A stretch of DNA of 64,000 nt. It comes from Pseudonocardia sediminis (GTDB lineage Bacteria; Actinomycetota; Actinomycetes; Mycobacteriales; Pseudonocardiaceae). The position numbers and the translations under genes are program-made. A model generated the notes under the pieces. It was given only the letters and a program-made list of their open reading frames with translations, had not been told where the DNA came from and searched no databases. Location of the stretch: the NCBI RefSeq assembly GCF_004217185.1, contig NZ_SHKL01000001.1:743001-807000 (forward strand), read 5' to 3'. Each line of letters starts with the position of its first letter. Position 1 is the stretch's first letter. Below, one piece after another: positions 1 through 10,071 of this stretch.

Positions 1-260
1 GGTCGGTGCAGGGCCTCAGCGCTCTGATCATGCTGCCGATCACGTTCGCCAGCTCGGTGTTCGTCTCGACGGAGACGATGCCCGGGTGGCTGCGGGGCTT
101 CGCCTCGGTCAACCCGGTGTCGCTGACCGCGGACGCCGTGCGTGGCCTGCTCAACGGTGGACCCGTGGCCGGCCCGGCGACGGCGTCGCTGCTCGTGGCG
201 GGTGTGATCGTGGCGGTCTTCGCCCCGCTCGCGGTGGTCCTGTACCGGCGCCGGACCTGA
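1..260 (+). CDS. ABC-2 type transporter permease, C-terminal fragment
   Basis: Only the last ~85 residues of this gene lie in the window; the start is upstream of base 1. The visible part has a hydrophobic stretch (ALIMLPITFASSVFV), then a short loop with E-x-MP-x-WL, a VNPVS turn and a last membrane helix ending in RRR. This is the usual end of DrrB/ABC-2 permeases that export drugs or lipids, where the E-x-MP-x-WL and NP-x-S elements precede the last helix. Its ATPase partner should lie just upstream, outside the window. The substrate cannot be told. The next gene is convergent, with only six bases between stops. Confidence 0.75.
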   Translation, partial: SVQGLSALIMLPITFASSVFVSTETMPGWLRGFASVNPVSLTADAVRGLLNGGPVAGPATASLLVAGVIVAVFAPLAVVLYRRRT

Positions 261-266
261 GGCCGG

Positions 267-3200
267 TCAGGTGCCGGTCGGGGAGGGGCCAGGGGGACGG
301 TCGCGGGGGAGCGACCGCCCCCGGGCCGTCGCCGCGTCCGCACCGTCCTCGCCCAACGCGGCACGCACCCCGTCCAGGACGGCGACGGTCTCGGGGTCGC
401 CGTGGTCGAGGGTGCCGCGGCGGACGATGGCCACCCCGAGCAGCTCACCGGCCCGTTCCGGGTCCCCGGCCGCGAGCGCCCAGCGGGCCGAGATCTCCGC
501 GACCCGGCCGACGACCGGGCCGTCCCCGCTGGCCACGGCCGGTACCGCGGCCCGGTCGAGCAGGTCGCGTGCGGCGTCGAGACGTCCCCCGTCCAGCTCG
601 ATCGAGGCCCGGATCGCGAGCATGCTCGCCTCCCGCTGCGGGGCGCCCGGGGCCGGGCCGAAGGGCACCTCGGCCTCGGCGGCGTCGAGCAGAGTGCGGG
701 CCAGCGCGAGGTCACCGCCGCGACGCTCGATGTCGGCGCGTGCGGCGTCGAGATAGGCGAACCAGTTCCCCTCGCGGCCCGCGGCCTCGGCCTGCGCCCG
801 GACGATCTCGGCGCGCGCGGTGGCGATGTCCCCGGTGCGCGCGGCCAGGGAGGCCAGGCGCATCCGGAACTGCGGCGCGTCGTCGACGTTGCCCAGCTCG
901 GTGGCCAGGTCCACGGCCTCGGCGAAAGCGGCCCGCGCGGCGTCGGACTCCCCGGCCAGGTCCTCCAGCTCGCCGAGGGAGGACACGCTCATCCCGAGCC
1001 CGAACCGGTCACCGGTCTCGGTGAAGCGGGCGTGCGCGACCCGCAGCATCCGACGCTGGGTGTCGAGGTCGCCCTCGTTCTCGGCGGCGGTCGCGACCAT
1101 CTGCGCGGCGGCGCCCTGCAGCCAGCGGTCCTCGTCGCTCGCGCTCGGCGGGGCTTCCACGATCGCGGTGAGCCCGGTGTCGTCGGAGCCGGTGAACGCC
1201 CGCCGGAGCGGCTCGGCCAGCGTGACCGCCGGGTGCCACGGACGCGGCAGGTCCGCCAGCGTCGCCGTCAGCTCGTCCAGGTCGGCCGACGCGCCGGTGG
1301 TGTCGCCCTGCGCGGCGCGCAGCAGGGCCCGGAACGTGCGGTTCACCGCGGACGACGGCCCGGGTCCCGGGTCCGGCAGGGCCCACACCTCGCCGGCCCA
1401 GCGCTCGGCCGAGCTCAGCGCGCCGCGGATCATCCAGCTCCACGACATCCCGGCCAGCAGCCGGTGCGCGAGCGTCACGTCCCGTGTGGCGACGGCGCGG
1501 CGCAGGGCCAGGGTGATCTCACCCTCGGCGCGGCGGACCGCCCCCAGGGCGTCGAGCTGGCGGCGGGTGCGCAGCAGCGGCTCGGACCGTTCGACGAGGT
1601 CCAGCGCCCACCGTGCGTGCGCCTCGGTGACCGTCTCCCGCTCGCCGGACTCGCCGAGCCGGGCCGCGGCGTACTCGCGGATCGTCTCGAGCATCAGGTA
1701 GCGGGTCGGACCGCCGTCGGGGTCCGGGGAGGCGAGCACGAGCGACTTGTCCACCAGCACGGCGAGCAGGTCGACGGTGTCGTCGGTGGGGGTGCCGCAG
1801 ACCGTCTCCAGCACGTCGAGCGCGACCGGGCCGGCGAACACACCCATCCGGGAGACCAGCCGTCGCTCCGGGGCGGTCAGCAGGTCCCAGCTCCAGTCGA
1901 CGACGGCGCGCAGCGTCTGGTGCCGCGGCAGCGCGGTCCGGGAACCGGTGGTGAGCAGCCGGAACCGGTCGTCGAGCCGCGCCGCGATCTCGCGCGGGCT
2001 CAGGGTGCGGACGCGGGCGGCGGCCAGCTCGATCGGCAGCGGCTGCCCGTCCAGGCGGCGGCAGATCTCGGCGACGACGCCGGCGTCGTCGCCCGTGCCG
2101 TCGAACCCGGGACGGACCGCGGCGGCCCGGTCGACGAACAACCGCGCGGCGTCGACGGCCGGTAGCGCCCCCAGCGGGTGCAGCACCTCACCGGTGATCC
2201 CCAGCGGCTCCCGGCTCGTCGCCAGCACCCGCAGCCCCGCCGACGCCTGCAGCAGCGTCGCCACCAGGTCCGCGACCGCGCCGACGAGATGCTCGCAGTT
2301 GTCCAGGACCAGCAGCAGGTCCCGCCCGGCCACCGCCGCGTGCAGCCGCTCGGCCGGGTCGATCGCGTCGGTGCCCGACCGCAGCACCATCTCGGGGCCG
2401 CCGACGGCGTGCAGCACCGCCGACGGCAGCTGCTCGTCACCGGTCAGCGGGGCCAGCTCGACGACCGCGACGGTGCCGGTCGTCGTCGCCGTGACCTCCG
2501 CTCAGGCGGGTCTTCCCGGCCCCGCCCGGGCCGGTCACGGTGACCAGCCGGGAGGTGGTGAGCAGCGCGCGCACACGCGCGACGTCGGCGTCGCGTCCGA
2601 CGAACGTGGTCAGGGCGGGGGCCCGGCCGCGCCGGGTCCCGGCCGGCGGTGCCGCGGGGGTGCGGGTGCCGTTCGTCCCGGCCCCGGTCGGTCCGACGGG
2701 CAGGGAGGGGGTTGCGGCGGGAGGGGCGGCGGCGCCGTTCGACCCGGCGGTCACGCGCTGACGCGGGGCCACCTCGTACTCCCCGCGCAGGACGGCCATC
2801 CGGGTCCGGGCCAGCTCCGGGCCGGGGTCCATCCCGAGCGACTCGGCCAGCGCGTCACGGGTGCGGTCGAGCACGTCGAGGGCGTCGGCCTGGCGTCCCC
2901 CGGCCAGCAGGCCCCGGGCCAGCGCGACGGCGGTGCTCTCCCGCAACGGCTGCTCGTCGAGCAGGGCGGACAGCGCGTCGAGCCCGGCCGTGGGGTCGCC
3001 GGCCTCGCGCCCCCGCGCGGCCAGCGACTCGACGACGTCGGCGCGGATCCCGGCCAGGCGGGCCGCGGCGGGCTCGGCGAAGGGCAGGTCCCGCACGTCG
3101 GCGAGCGCGGGGCCGCGCCAGAGCGCCAGCGCGTCGCGCAGCAGCTCGCAGGCCCGTCGCGGGTCGGGCTCGTCGGTCGCGGCGCGGCGCAGGGTCGCGA

Positions 3201-3504
3201 AGCGCAACGCGTCGACTCGGTCCGGGGCGACGTCGAGGCGGTAGCCGCCGGGTGCGGTCGTGACCAGGTCCGGGCCCAGCGCCCGGCGCAGACGCGACAC
3301 GAGCGACTACAGGGCGTTGCCGGCGGTGTCCGGCGGCTGCTGTCCCCACAGGGCGTCCACCAGGGCCGACGTGCCGACGGGGTGTCCGGCGTCGAGGGCG
3401 AGCCGGGCGAGCAGGCCGCGCAGCCGCAGCCCGGCCGGGGCCAGCTCGGTGGGGTCGGCGTCGGTCCGGTGCGCCGTCACCGCACCGAGGACCCCGATCT
3501 GCAC
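267..3504 (-). pseudogene. AfsR/SARP-type (BTAD + NB-ARC + TPR) regulator, broken by a nonsense codon and a frameshift
   Basis: Read leftward from a GTG at 3504, the pieces make one large regulator. They are an OmpR-like winged helix (starting VQIGVLGAVTAH), a bacterial transcriptional activation domain, an NB-ARC ATPase (Walker A GPGGAGKT near 2520; Walker B LLLVLDNCEH near 2310) and a C-terminal TPR-rich region. Two lesions break it. An in-frame TAG at 3307-3309 sits inside the DNA-binding domain where a CAG codon is expected (GNAL-stop-SLVSRLRRALG). One extra G near 2497, just after KTRL, shifts the frame; restoring the frame gives EVTATTTGTVAVVELAPLTGDE, a normal NB-ARC continuation. The remaining reading frames are long and otherwise clean, so the decay looks recent, or the lesions are sequencing errors. 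The targets of the ancestral protein are unknown. Confidence 0.8.
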
Positions 3505-3566
3505 CGCGCCAGTCTTGCACCGTCGCGAGGTGCGGACCGACCGGATTCGCCCGCGCAGGACTGTCG

Positions 3567-4415
3567 GTGCCCCGTGGCACCGTGTGCACTGTGGAACCGG
3601 ACCGCGAGTTCGTGTGGGAGGGACACCGCGTGCGGTGGACGCGTGGCGGGCACGGGCCGCCCGTCGTGTTCTGCCACGGGACGCCGTGGTCGTCGCGGCT
3701 GTGGGCGCCGATCGCGACGGCGCTGAGCAGTGGGTACGAGGTGTACCTGTGGGACATGCCCGGCTACGGGCGGTCCTCGATGGACGACGGCGCGGACGTC
3801 TCGCTCGGCACCCAGGGCCGGCTGCTGGCCGCGCTGCTGCAGCACTGGGAACTCCCGTCGCCGCACGTCGTCGCACACGACTACGGCGGGGCGGTGGCGC
3901 TGCGGGCACACCTGCTGCACGGCGCCCGCTACGCCTCGCTGGCCCTGGTCGACGTCGTCGCGCTGGCGCCGTGGGGCTCGGACTTCTTCCGGCTGGTGCG
4001 GGAGAACGCCGGTGTGTTCGCGGCGCTGCCGCCGCCGCTGCACGAGGCGCTGGTGGCGGCGTACGTCCGCGGCGCGAGTGCGCAGGGCCTGCCCGCCGCG
4101 GCGGAACGGATGCTCGTGGAGCCCTGGACCGGACCCGCCGGGCAGGCGGCGTTCTACCGCCAGATCGCCCAGGCCGACGAGCGGTTCACCGACGAGATCG
4201 AGCCCCGCTACGGCGAGCTGGACGTGCCGGTGCGGGTGATCTGGGGTGAGGACGACACGTGGATCCCGGCCGACCGGGCGCACCGGCTGGCCGCCGCGAT
4301 CCCCGGGGCCGGGCTGGACCTGGTGCCCGGGGCGGGGCACCTGATCCAGCTCGACGCCCCGGAGGCGCTCACCGCGTCGTTGTTGCGGTGGCTCGCGGAG
4401 CGGGAGGTGGCCTGA
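3567..4415 (+). CDS. Alpha/beta-fold hydrolase (dehalogenase/epoxide-hydrolase-like)
   Basis: A 282-residue alpha/beta hydrolase. HGTP (near residue 35) forms the oxyanion loop. The nucleophile elbow reads AHDYGGAVA (near 110), so the nucleophile is Asp rather than Ser, as in haloalkane/fluoroacetate dehalogenases and epoxide hydrolases. The catalytic His lies in GAGHLIQLDAPE near the C-terminus, and WGEDDTWIP supplies the late acidic residue. The GTG at 3567 has an AGGA seven bases upstream; the GTG at 3591 (VEPDREFVWEG) is a reasonable alternative. The gene is divergent from the broken regulator with ~60 bp between them and may once have been its target. The substrate is unknown, and no signal peptide is seen. 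Confidence 0.8.
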   Translation: MPRGTVCTVEPDREFVWEGHRVRWTRGGHGPPVVFCHGTPWSSRLWAPIATALSSGYEVYLWDMPGYGRSSMDDGADVSLGTQGRLLAALLQHWELPSPHVVAHDYGGAVALRAHLLHGARYASLALVDVVALAPWGSDFFRLVRENAGVFAALPPPLHEALVAAYVRGASAQGLPAAAERMLVEPWTGPAGQAAFYRQIAQADERFTDEIEPRYGELDVPVRVIWGEDDTWIPADRAHRLAAAIPGAGLDLVPGAGHLIQLDAPEALTASLLRWLAEREVA

Positions 4416-4419
4416 CGGA

Positions 4420-5250
4420 TCAGACCGCCTTCGCGGCGACCTCGGCCAGCTCGTCGAGGGCGGTCAGCGTGTCGTCCTCGGGCAGGGTCTCCAGCATGAA
4501 CGTCACACGGTCGACGCCGGCGTCGGCGTAGGCCTTGATCGGGTCGAGGTCGGTGCCCAGCCCGAAGACGGTGAACGGCACGTCGGTGCGGCCCTGGTCG
4601 GCGAGCCAGGAACGGACCCGGTTGATCTCCTCGACCGAGGTGTGGGCCCGCGGGAGCCAGGCGTCGCCGTGCGTGGCCAGGCGGTTCAGCGCGGCCTCGC
4701 TCTCCCCGCCGAGGTAGATCGGCGGGTGCGGGTCCTGCACCGGCTTCGGCCAGGCGAACGTCGCGTCGAAGTTCACGTGGTCGCCGTGGAACTCGGCCTC
4801 GTCCTTCGTCCACAGCTCCTTGAGCGCCCCGAGCTGCTCGGTCATCAGCGCGCCGCGCTTCTTCGGGTCCACGCCGTGGTCGCGCATCTCCTCGCGGTTC
4901 CACCCGGCGCCGACGCCGAACTGCACCCGGCCGTTCGACATGAGGTCGAGGCTGGCGACCTCCTTCGCCGTGTGGATGACGTCGCGCTGCGGGAGCAGCA
5001 CGATGCCGGTCCCGAGAAGCAGGTTCTCGGTGACCGCGCCCATCTCGGCGAGCGTCAGGAACGGGTCCAGCGTGCGGTAGTACTTCTCGGGCAGGTCCCC
5101 GCCGCCCGGGTACGGCGACTCCCGGCTGGCCGGGATGTGCGAGTGCTCAGCGAGGAACACCGAGTCGAACCCGCGCGCCTCCAGAGCCCTGGCCAGGGGG
5201 GCCGGTCGAATGCCTTCATCGGTCACGAACGTCGCTACTCCGAACTTCAC
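4420..5250 (-). CDS. F420-type LLM-class oxidoreductase
   Basis: Luciferase-like monooxygenase fold of 276 residues starting VKFGVATFVTDEG (GTG at 5250). Family hallmarks are ARGFDSVFLAEHSHIP near the N-terminus, LLLGTGIVLLPQRDVIHTAKEVASLDLMSNGR and FGVGAGWNREEMRDHG in the middle, and PPIYLGGESEAALNRLATHGDAWLP. These match the TIGR03619-type subgroup that usually uses coenzyme F420, which fits an actinobacterium. The substrate is not predictable. It converges on the hydrolase with a four-base gap, so terminators must overlap coding DNA. The longer upstream frame to 5343 lacks family similarity and was not used. Confidence 0.82.
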   Translation of the reverse strand: MKFGVATFVTDEGIRPAPLARALEARGFDSVFLAEHSHIPASRESPYPGGGDLPEKYYRTLDPFLTLAEMGAVTENLLLGTGIVLLPQRDVIHTAKEVASLDLMSNGRVQFGVGAGWNREEMRDHGVDPKKRGALMTEQLGALKELWTKDEAEFHGDHVNFDATFAWPKPVQDPHPPIYLGGESEAALNRLATHGDAWLPRAHTSVEEINRVRSWLADQGRTDVPFTVFGLGTDLDPIKAYADAGVDRVTFMLETLPEDDTLTALDELAEVAAKAV

Positions 5251-5451
5251 GACGACGGGGTACCCAAGCGGTGACCTCGCCATACCCCGCCCGGGTGGGA
5301 GCCTCGACGACGACGGCGGGCGACGACCCGGGAACGAGATCACGACGGCCGCGAAGCCGTTGCAGTGTGGTCACGAGCGGTCATGGAACCCTCTGGCGGG
5401 CATACAGTCCCGGAACTCCTGATCACCCCTTCAGAAACCCGGGGGCCCACC

Positions 5452-6051
5452 ATGTCGCTCCGTCGTCCGGTCGTCCTGACCGTCGTGCTCGTGATGCTCG
5501 CGGTGGGGGTGCTCACCGGCGCGACGGCCGCGGCCTCGGCGTCCGCTCCCGCGACGCCCGCCGCGGCGCCGCTCCCCGCGCCCGCCGGGGCCACTCCGGC
5601 CGCCCGTCCGGCGGCCGCGGTGCCCTCGCTGGTGGCCCGCAGTGCCGCCACCCCGGCCACGGCGGCGACGCAGGGCGCGTCCGCGGCGCTGGCCAAGGTC
5701 CGGCCGCCGTGCCGGGTGACGGCACGGGCCTGCGTGGACCTCTCGGCGAAGAAGGCGTGGCTGACGAACGGCGCCGGACGGATCGTCTACGGCCCGGTGT
5801 CCGTGCTCGGCGGCCGGCGCGGCGAGCCGACCCCGGTCGGCACGTTCTCGGTGTCGAACAAGGTCCGCGACTACCACTCGCGCCAGTTCGACGCGCCCAT
5901 GCCGTACTCGGTGTTCTTCATGCCCGGCATCGCGTTCCACCAGGGCAGCCTGTCCACCCGATCGGCCGGCTGCCTGCACCTGTCCCGCGCCTCGGCGCAG
6001 CGCTTCTTCTCCGAGCTCGGCCCGGGCGACTCCGTCCAGGTCGTGAGCTGA
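5452..6051 (+). CDS. Secreted L,D-transpeptidase-like (YkuD) protein
   Basis: A 199-residue exported protein. The N-terminus RRPVVLTVVLVMLAVGVLTG is a signal peptide/anchor, followed by an Ala/Pro-rich linker (~residues 25-80) and a compact YkuD domain. The active-site region reads AFHQGSLSTRSAGCLHLS, giving the catalytic Cys in S-x-G-C. The Arg that normally follows (GC-hydrophobic-R) is His here. Such enzymes make 3-3 cross-links in peptidoglycan or attach proteins to it; the activity is inferred from the family. A paralogue lies at 13888-14373. Start ATG 5452 is chosen because the signal peptide begins there; the upstream extension is not hydrophobic. Confidence 0.75.
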   Translation: MSLRRPVVLTVVLVMLAVGVLTGATAAASASAPATPAAAPLPAPAGATPAARPAAAVPSLVARSAATPATAATQGASAALAKVRPPCRVTARACVDLSAKKAWLTNGAGRIVYGPVSVLGGRRGEPTPVGTFSVSNKVRDYHSRQFDAPMPYSVFFMPGIAFHQGSLSTRSAGCLHLSRASAQRFFSELGPGDSVQVVS

Positions 6052-6094
6052 ACCCGCCCGCCCGGCCGGCGACCGCCCGGCCGGGCACCGGGGC

Positions 6095-7459
6095 CTACTC
6101 GGCCAGGCGCTGCAGCAGCAGTGCCTCGCCGAGCACGCCCTTGCCGAACATGCCCAGGTGCAGGCTCTCGTCGATCCCGTGCCAGCGGCTGGCCGGGTCG
6201 CCGACGCCGGTGACCAGCACCGCCGCACCCGGGAACGTGCGCGCGAACTCGGCGATGAACGGGATCGAGCCGCCGATGCCCATCTCGACCGCCGACGAGC
6301 CGTAGGCCGAGGAGAACGCCTGGCGGGCGGCGTCGTAGACCGGACCGGTCGCCTCCAGGCTGAACGGCTCGGCGATTCCGGCACCGGAGGACGTCGTGAC
6401 GTGCGCGCCCCACGGCACGTGGGCCTCGAGGTGCTCGCAGAGCGCCCGCTGGGCGGTCTTCGCGTCCTCGCCGGGGGCGAGCCGCATGCTGACCATCGCG
6501 CGGGCGCGCGGCAGCAGGACGTTCGAGGACTCCTCGACCCGCGGCGCGTCGATGCCCAGCACGGCGATCGCCGGCTTGTGCGTGATCCGCTCCGGGATCG
6601 TCCCGGTGCCGATCAGCTCGACGCCGTCGAGCAACCCGACGTCGGAGCGGAACGTCGACTCCTCGAAGTCCGGTGCGTCGGAGACGGCGGTGGTCAGGCC
6701 GGGTACGGCGACCTCGCCCTTGTCGTCGTGCAGCGAGGCCAGGGTGCGGCACAGGGCGGTGAGCGCGTCGCCCACCGGGCCGCCGTAGACCCCGGAGTGC
6801 ACCGGGCTCTTCAGCATCGACACCTCGACCACGACGTCGACCAGACCGCGCAGCGTCGTGGTCAGCGCCGGGACGTCGACCGACGGGTTCCCGGCGTCGG
6901 CGATCACGATGACGTCCGCGGCGAGCAGCTCGTGGTGCTCGGCGAGCAGGGCGGTCAGGGTCGGCGAGCCGGACTCCTCCTCGCCCTCGATGAACAGCGT
7001 GACCCCGACCGGGGGCTTCCCGTCGTAGGCGCGGATCGCGGCCAGGTGGGTCATCACCCCGGCCTTGTCGTCGGCGGCGCCGCGGCCGTAGAGGCGCCCG
7101 TCGCGCTCGGTCGGCTCGAACGGCGCGGACGTCCAGTTCTCGTCGCCGCCGGTGGGCTGCACGTCGTGGTGGGCGTAGAGCATCACCGTCGGCGTCCCGG
7201 GCGGGGCGGGCCAGTGCGCGACGACGGCCGGTGCGCCGTCGGCCGCGCTGAGCACCTGCACCGACTCCGCTCCGGCGGCCCGGGCCAGCTCGGCGACGGC
7301 GTCGGCGCTGCGCCGGGTGTCCTCGGCGTGCGCCGGGTCGGCCCAGATGCTGGGGATCCGCACCAGGGACTCGAGATCGGTGCGTGCCCCGGGCAGGACG
7401 CGCGTGACGGCGTCGGCGAGGGCGGCGGGCGGGGCGGGCGGCGTCTGTGGCTGCGACAC
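6095..7459 (-). CDS. M20 family metallopeptidase (dipeptidase-like)
   Basis: A 454-residue zinc peptidase of the M20/ArgE-DapE-CPG2 group. Metal and catalytic residues are visible in order: YAHHDVQP (His and Asp), GRGAADDKAG (bridging Asp), EGEEESGS (general-base Glu pair), IADAG, and a late WHGIDES His. A dimerisation lid domain lies between about residues 200 and 310. Likely role: cytosolic hydrolysis of dipeptides or amidated amino acids; the specificity is unclear. The GTG at 7459 (VSQPQTPP) gives the usual family length, and there is no signal peptide. It is divergent from the acyl-AMP ligase, and the gap holds a long palindrome. Confidence 0.85.
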   Translation of the reverse strand: MSQPQTPPAPPAALADAVTRVLPGARTDLESLVRIPSIWADPAHAEDTRRSADAVAELARAAGAESVQVLSAADGAPAVVAHWPAPPGTPTVMLYAHHDVQPTGGDENWTSAPFEPTERDGRLYGRGAADDKAGVMTHLAAIRAYDGKPPVGVTLFIEGEEESGSPTLTALLAEHHELLAADVIVIADAGNPSVDVPALTTTLRGLVDVVVEVSMLKSPVHSGVYGGPVGDALTALCRTLASLHDDKGEVAVPGLTTAVSDAPDFEESTFRSDVGLLDGVELIGTGTIPERITHKPAIAVLGIDAPRVEESSNVLLPRARAMVSMRLAPGEDAKTAQRALCEHLEAHVPWGAHVTTSSGAGIAEPFSLEATGPVYDAARQAFSSAYGSSAVEMGIGGSIPFIAEFARTFPGAAVLVTGVGDPASRWHGIDESLHLGMFGKGVLGEALLLQRLAE

Positions 7460-7588
7460 GTCGCCGGATGCTACGCCCGTGAGGTGACGGCACCGCGGCG
7501 CCGCGACGACCGCGCGGTGACGCCGCGCGCCCCGCCGCCTGTCCGGCTCCGGCCGGTTCCGCGTGACCTGCGGCTCGCACGCGGACCC

Positions 7589-7624
7589 GTGTCCTCGCAC
7601 GCGATGTTCCGCGTGCGAGGACAC
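7589..7624. repeat. 15-bp perfect palindrome in a divergent intergenic gap
   Basis: Stem GTGTCCTCGCACGCG pairs perfectly with its reverse complement around a six-base loop. A partial direct copy, CTCGCACGCG, occurs just upstream at about 7574. It sits between the divergent M20 peptidase and acyl-AMP ligase, so it is not a simple convergent terminator. Confidence 0.7.
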
Positions 7625-7718
7625 CGGAACGGCTGCGAGGCGGGCGTGGCGGGCGATCGCGGCGACGTCGCGCCCGCTTCACGGCGGGAGGAGGGTTCGC
7701 GTCGCTAGGCTGCCGGGT

Positions 7719-9425
7719 ATGTCCCGCTTCCTGGCGATGATGCTGGAGTCCGCGGCCGGGTCCGGCCCTGCCCCCGCCCACGGCGACGGTCCGGGGGAGG
7801 ACCTGCGGGGCATGACCACCGGGGAGCCGCACGACCCGGTGCACCGTTCCTGGCCGGAGATCCACCGCGTCGCCCGCGGACGAGCGGACGCGCTGCGCCG
7901 GGGCGGCGACGGCGTCGAGGGCCTGGAGCCCGGTGGCGCGGTCGGCGTGCTGGCGGGGGAGCCGGCCGCGATCGCGCCGGTCGCCCAGGCCGTCTGGCTC
8001 TGCGGCGGCAGCGTCACGATGCTGCACCAGCCGACCCCGCGCACCGACCTGGCCGTCTGGGCGGCGGACACGATCGAGGTCCTGCGCATGATCGGCGCGC
8101 GGATGGTGCTGCTCGGACCGCCGTTCGACGCGCTCGCGCCGGTCCTGACCGAGCAGGGCATCGCGTTCCGCACGATCGACTCCCTCGACGGCGACCCGGA
8201 CGCGTTCACCCCCGACGCGGATGTCGCCGGCGAGGACGACACCGCGCTGCTGCAGCTGACCAGCGGGTCCACCGCGACGCCCAAGGCCGTCCGGATCACG
8301 CACGGCAACCTGCACGCCAACATCTCCGGGATGGTCACCGCCGCCCGCCTCGACATCGAGCGCGACCGGATGGTGTCCTGGCTGCCGCTCTTCCACGACA
8401 TGGGGATGGTCGGCTTCTTGACCATCCCGATGACGGTCGGCCTGGACCTGGTCTCGGTGACCCCGACCGAGTTCCTCGGCCGCCCGCGGCTGTGGGCCGA
8501 GCTGATCTCGAAGTACGCCGCGACCGTCACCGCCGCCCCGAACTTCGCCTACGCCGTGCTGGCCCGCCAGCTCGCCCGCGTCGACGACGGTGCGCTGGAC
8601 CTGTCGTCGCTGCGGATCGCGCTCAACGGCGCCGAGCCGATCGACCCGCTCGCCGTCGCCACCTTCACCGACGCCGGTGCCCGGTTCGGGCTGCGCCCGG
8701 AGTCGGTGCTGTGCGCCTACGGGATGGCCGAGACCGCGCTCGGTGTGTCGTTCGCGCCGGTGGAGACGGGGCTGAGCACCGACGTCGTCGACGCCGAGGC
8801 CCTGGAGCTGCACCGCAGCGCCGCCCCCGCGACCGACGGCCCGTCGCGGGCGTTCCCCGAGCTCGGGCCGCCGCTGCCCGGGATCGAGGTCCGGGTCGTC
8901 GACGGCGAGGGTGCGGTGCGCGGGACCCGCGAGGTCGGGGTGCTGCAGCTGCGCGGAGAGTCGGTGACGCCCGGCTACCTGACCGTCGAGGGGCCGGTCG
9001 CCACCCGCGACGCCGACGGCTGGTTCGACACCGGCGACGAGGGCTACCTGACCGAGGCCGGCGCGGTCGTCGTCTGCGGCCGTCGCAAGGACGTGATCAT
9101 CATGGGCGGGCGCAACATCTACCCGACCGACATCGAGCGCGCCGCAGGCGAGGCCGACGGGGTGCGGGCCGGCAACGTCGTCGCCGTGCGTCTGGCCGCG
9201 GGCCCGGACCGGCACCGCGAGTCGTTCGCCGTCGCCGTCGAGGCCAAGGCGGCCGACGACGCCGACGCCGTCATCACGATCCGCGCCGACGTCGTGCGCC
9301 GGGTGGTGTCCGCGGTGGGGGTGCGCCCCGCCGAAGTCGCGGTCCTCGCGCCGGGGAGCCTGCCGAAGACGCCGTCGGGCAAGCTCCGCCGCGCCGCCAC
9401 CGGCGACCTGCTCGCCACCCCCTGA
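7719..9425 (+). CDS. Acyl-AMP ligase / acyl-CoA synthetase (ANL superfamily)
   Basis: A 568-residue adenylate-forming enzyme. The motifs appear in order: LQLTSGSTATPKAV (P-loop, near residue 185), SWLPLFHDMGMVG, ALNGAEPID, CAYGMAETALG, WFDTGDEGYL and the hinge GRRKDVIIMGGRNIYPTDIE, then PKTPSGKLRR carrying the catalytic Lys. The SWLPLFHDMG and NGAEP motifs favour the fatty-acyl-AMP-ligase (FAAL/FadD) branch that activates long-chain acids for lipid or polyketide assembly. No PKS or ACP is nearby. The ATG at 7719 (MSRFLAMM) follows a GGGAGGAGGG-containing stretch at about 7685. The stop is 55 bases from the pth stop, with a hairpin between. Confidence 0.82.
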   Translation: MSRFLAMMLESAAGSGPAPAHGDGPGEDLRGMTTGEPHDPVHRSWPEIHRVARGRADALRRGGDGVEGLEPGGAVGVLAGEPAAIAPVAQAVWLCGGSVTMLHQPTPRTDLAVWAADTIEVLRMIGARMVLLGPPFDALAPVLTEQGIAFRTIDSLDGDPDAFTPDADVAGEDDTALLQLTSGSTATPKAVRITHGNLHANISGMVTAARLDIERDRMVSWLPLFHDMGMVGFLTIPMTVGLDLVSVTPTEFLGRPRLWAELISKYAATVTAAPNFAYAVLARQLARVDDGALDLSSLRIALNGAEPIDPLAVATFTDAGARFGLRPESVLCAYGMAETALGVSFAPVETGLSTDVVDAEALELHRSAAPATDGPSRAFPELGPPLPGIEVRVVDGEGAVRGTREVGVLQLRGESVTPGYLTVEGPVATRDADGWFDTGDEGYLTEAGAVVVCGRRKDVIIMGGRNIYPTDIERAAGEADGVRAGNVVAVRLAAGPDRHRESFAVAVEAKAADDADAVITIRADVVRRVVSAVGVRPAEVAVLAPGSLPKTPSGKLRRAATGDLLATP

Positions 9426-9432
9426 ACGAGGT

Positions 9433-9474
9433 CGTGCGCGGATATCGCTGCCGGAGCAGCGATATCCGCGCACG
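9433..9474. terminator. 18-bp perfect hairpin between convergent genes (probable bidirectional terminator)
   Basis: CGTGCGCGGATATCGCTG pairs perfectly with CAGCGATATCCGCGCACG around a six-base loop, between the stops of the acyl-AMP ligase (+) and pth (-). No U-tract follows on either side. A degenerate relative lies at 45022-45061, also between convergent genes. Confidence 0.7.
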
Positions 9475-9480
9475 GGGGCG

Positions 9481-10071
9481 TCAGTCCGAGAGGGCGTGGA
9501 ACCGGTTCTGGGCCGGTTCGAGGCCGTCGGACAGCAGAGCCTCGGCGGCGTCCGCGGCCAGGTCGACCGCGAACTCCAGCTCCTTGCGCTCGGCCCCGGC
9601 GAAGCGCTTGAGCACGAAGTCGGCGGGGTCCTGCCGGCCCGGCGGACGGCCGATGCCGAACCGGACCCGCAGGTAGTCCTTCGTCCCGAGCGAGCGGCTG
9701 ATCGAGCGCAGGCCGTTGTGCCCGCCCTCACCGCCACCGCGCTTGAGCCGGATCACGCCGAACCCGAGGTCGAGGTCGTCGTGCACGACGACGACCTCCT
9801 CCGCGGGCACCGAGAAGTAGTTGACCAGCCCGGCCACCGGCCCGCCGGAGACGTTCATGTACGTCCGCGGCTTGGCCAGTGTCACCGGGCGGCCGACCAG
9901 GCGTCCCTGTGCGACGTCGGAGTTCGAGCGCTTGTGCGAGGTGAACCGGGCGCCGGCCCTCGTCGCCAGGAGTTCGGCGACGAGGAAGCCGACGTTGTGC
10001 CGGGTCTCGGCGTACTCGGGGCCCGGGTTGCCGAGCCCGACCACCAGAGCGGGGCCCGGCACCGGACTCAC
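9481..10071 (-). CDS. pth: Peptidyl-tRNA hydrolase
   Basis: Cleaves peptidyl-tRNA released by stalled ribosomes. All family landmarks are present: [19 protein letters not shown] (residues ~10-28, with the catalytic His in RHNVGF), [18 protein letters not shown] and [12 protein letters not shown]. The length of 196 residues is normal. It starts at a GTG overlapping the rplY stop by four bases (GTGA), so the two are translationally coupled, as in mycobacteria where pth follows rplY. Confidence 0.95.
   Translation of the reverse strand: MSPVPGPALVVGLGNPGPEYAETRHNVGFLVAELLATRAGARFTSHKRSNSDVAQGRLVGRPVTLAKPRTYMNVSGGPVAGLVNYFSVPAEEVVVVHDDLDLGFGVIRLKRGGGEGGHNGLRSISRSLGTKDYLRVRFGIGRPPGRQDPADFVLKRFAGAERKELEFAVDLAADAAEALLSDGLEPAQNRFHALSD

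Noticed and set aside
5871..9737. Very long minus-strand open frame (1288 codons)
   Set aside because: It runs antisense or out of frame through the M20 peptidase, acyl-AMP ligase and pth genes; the translation is Arg/Gly/Pro-rich with no family motif, a typical high-GC shadow.
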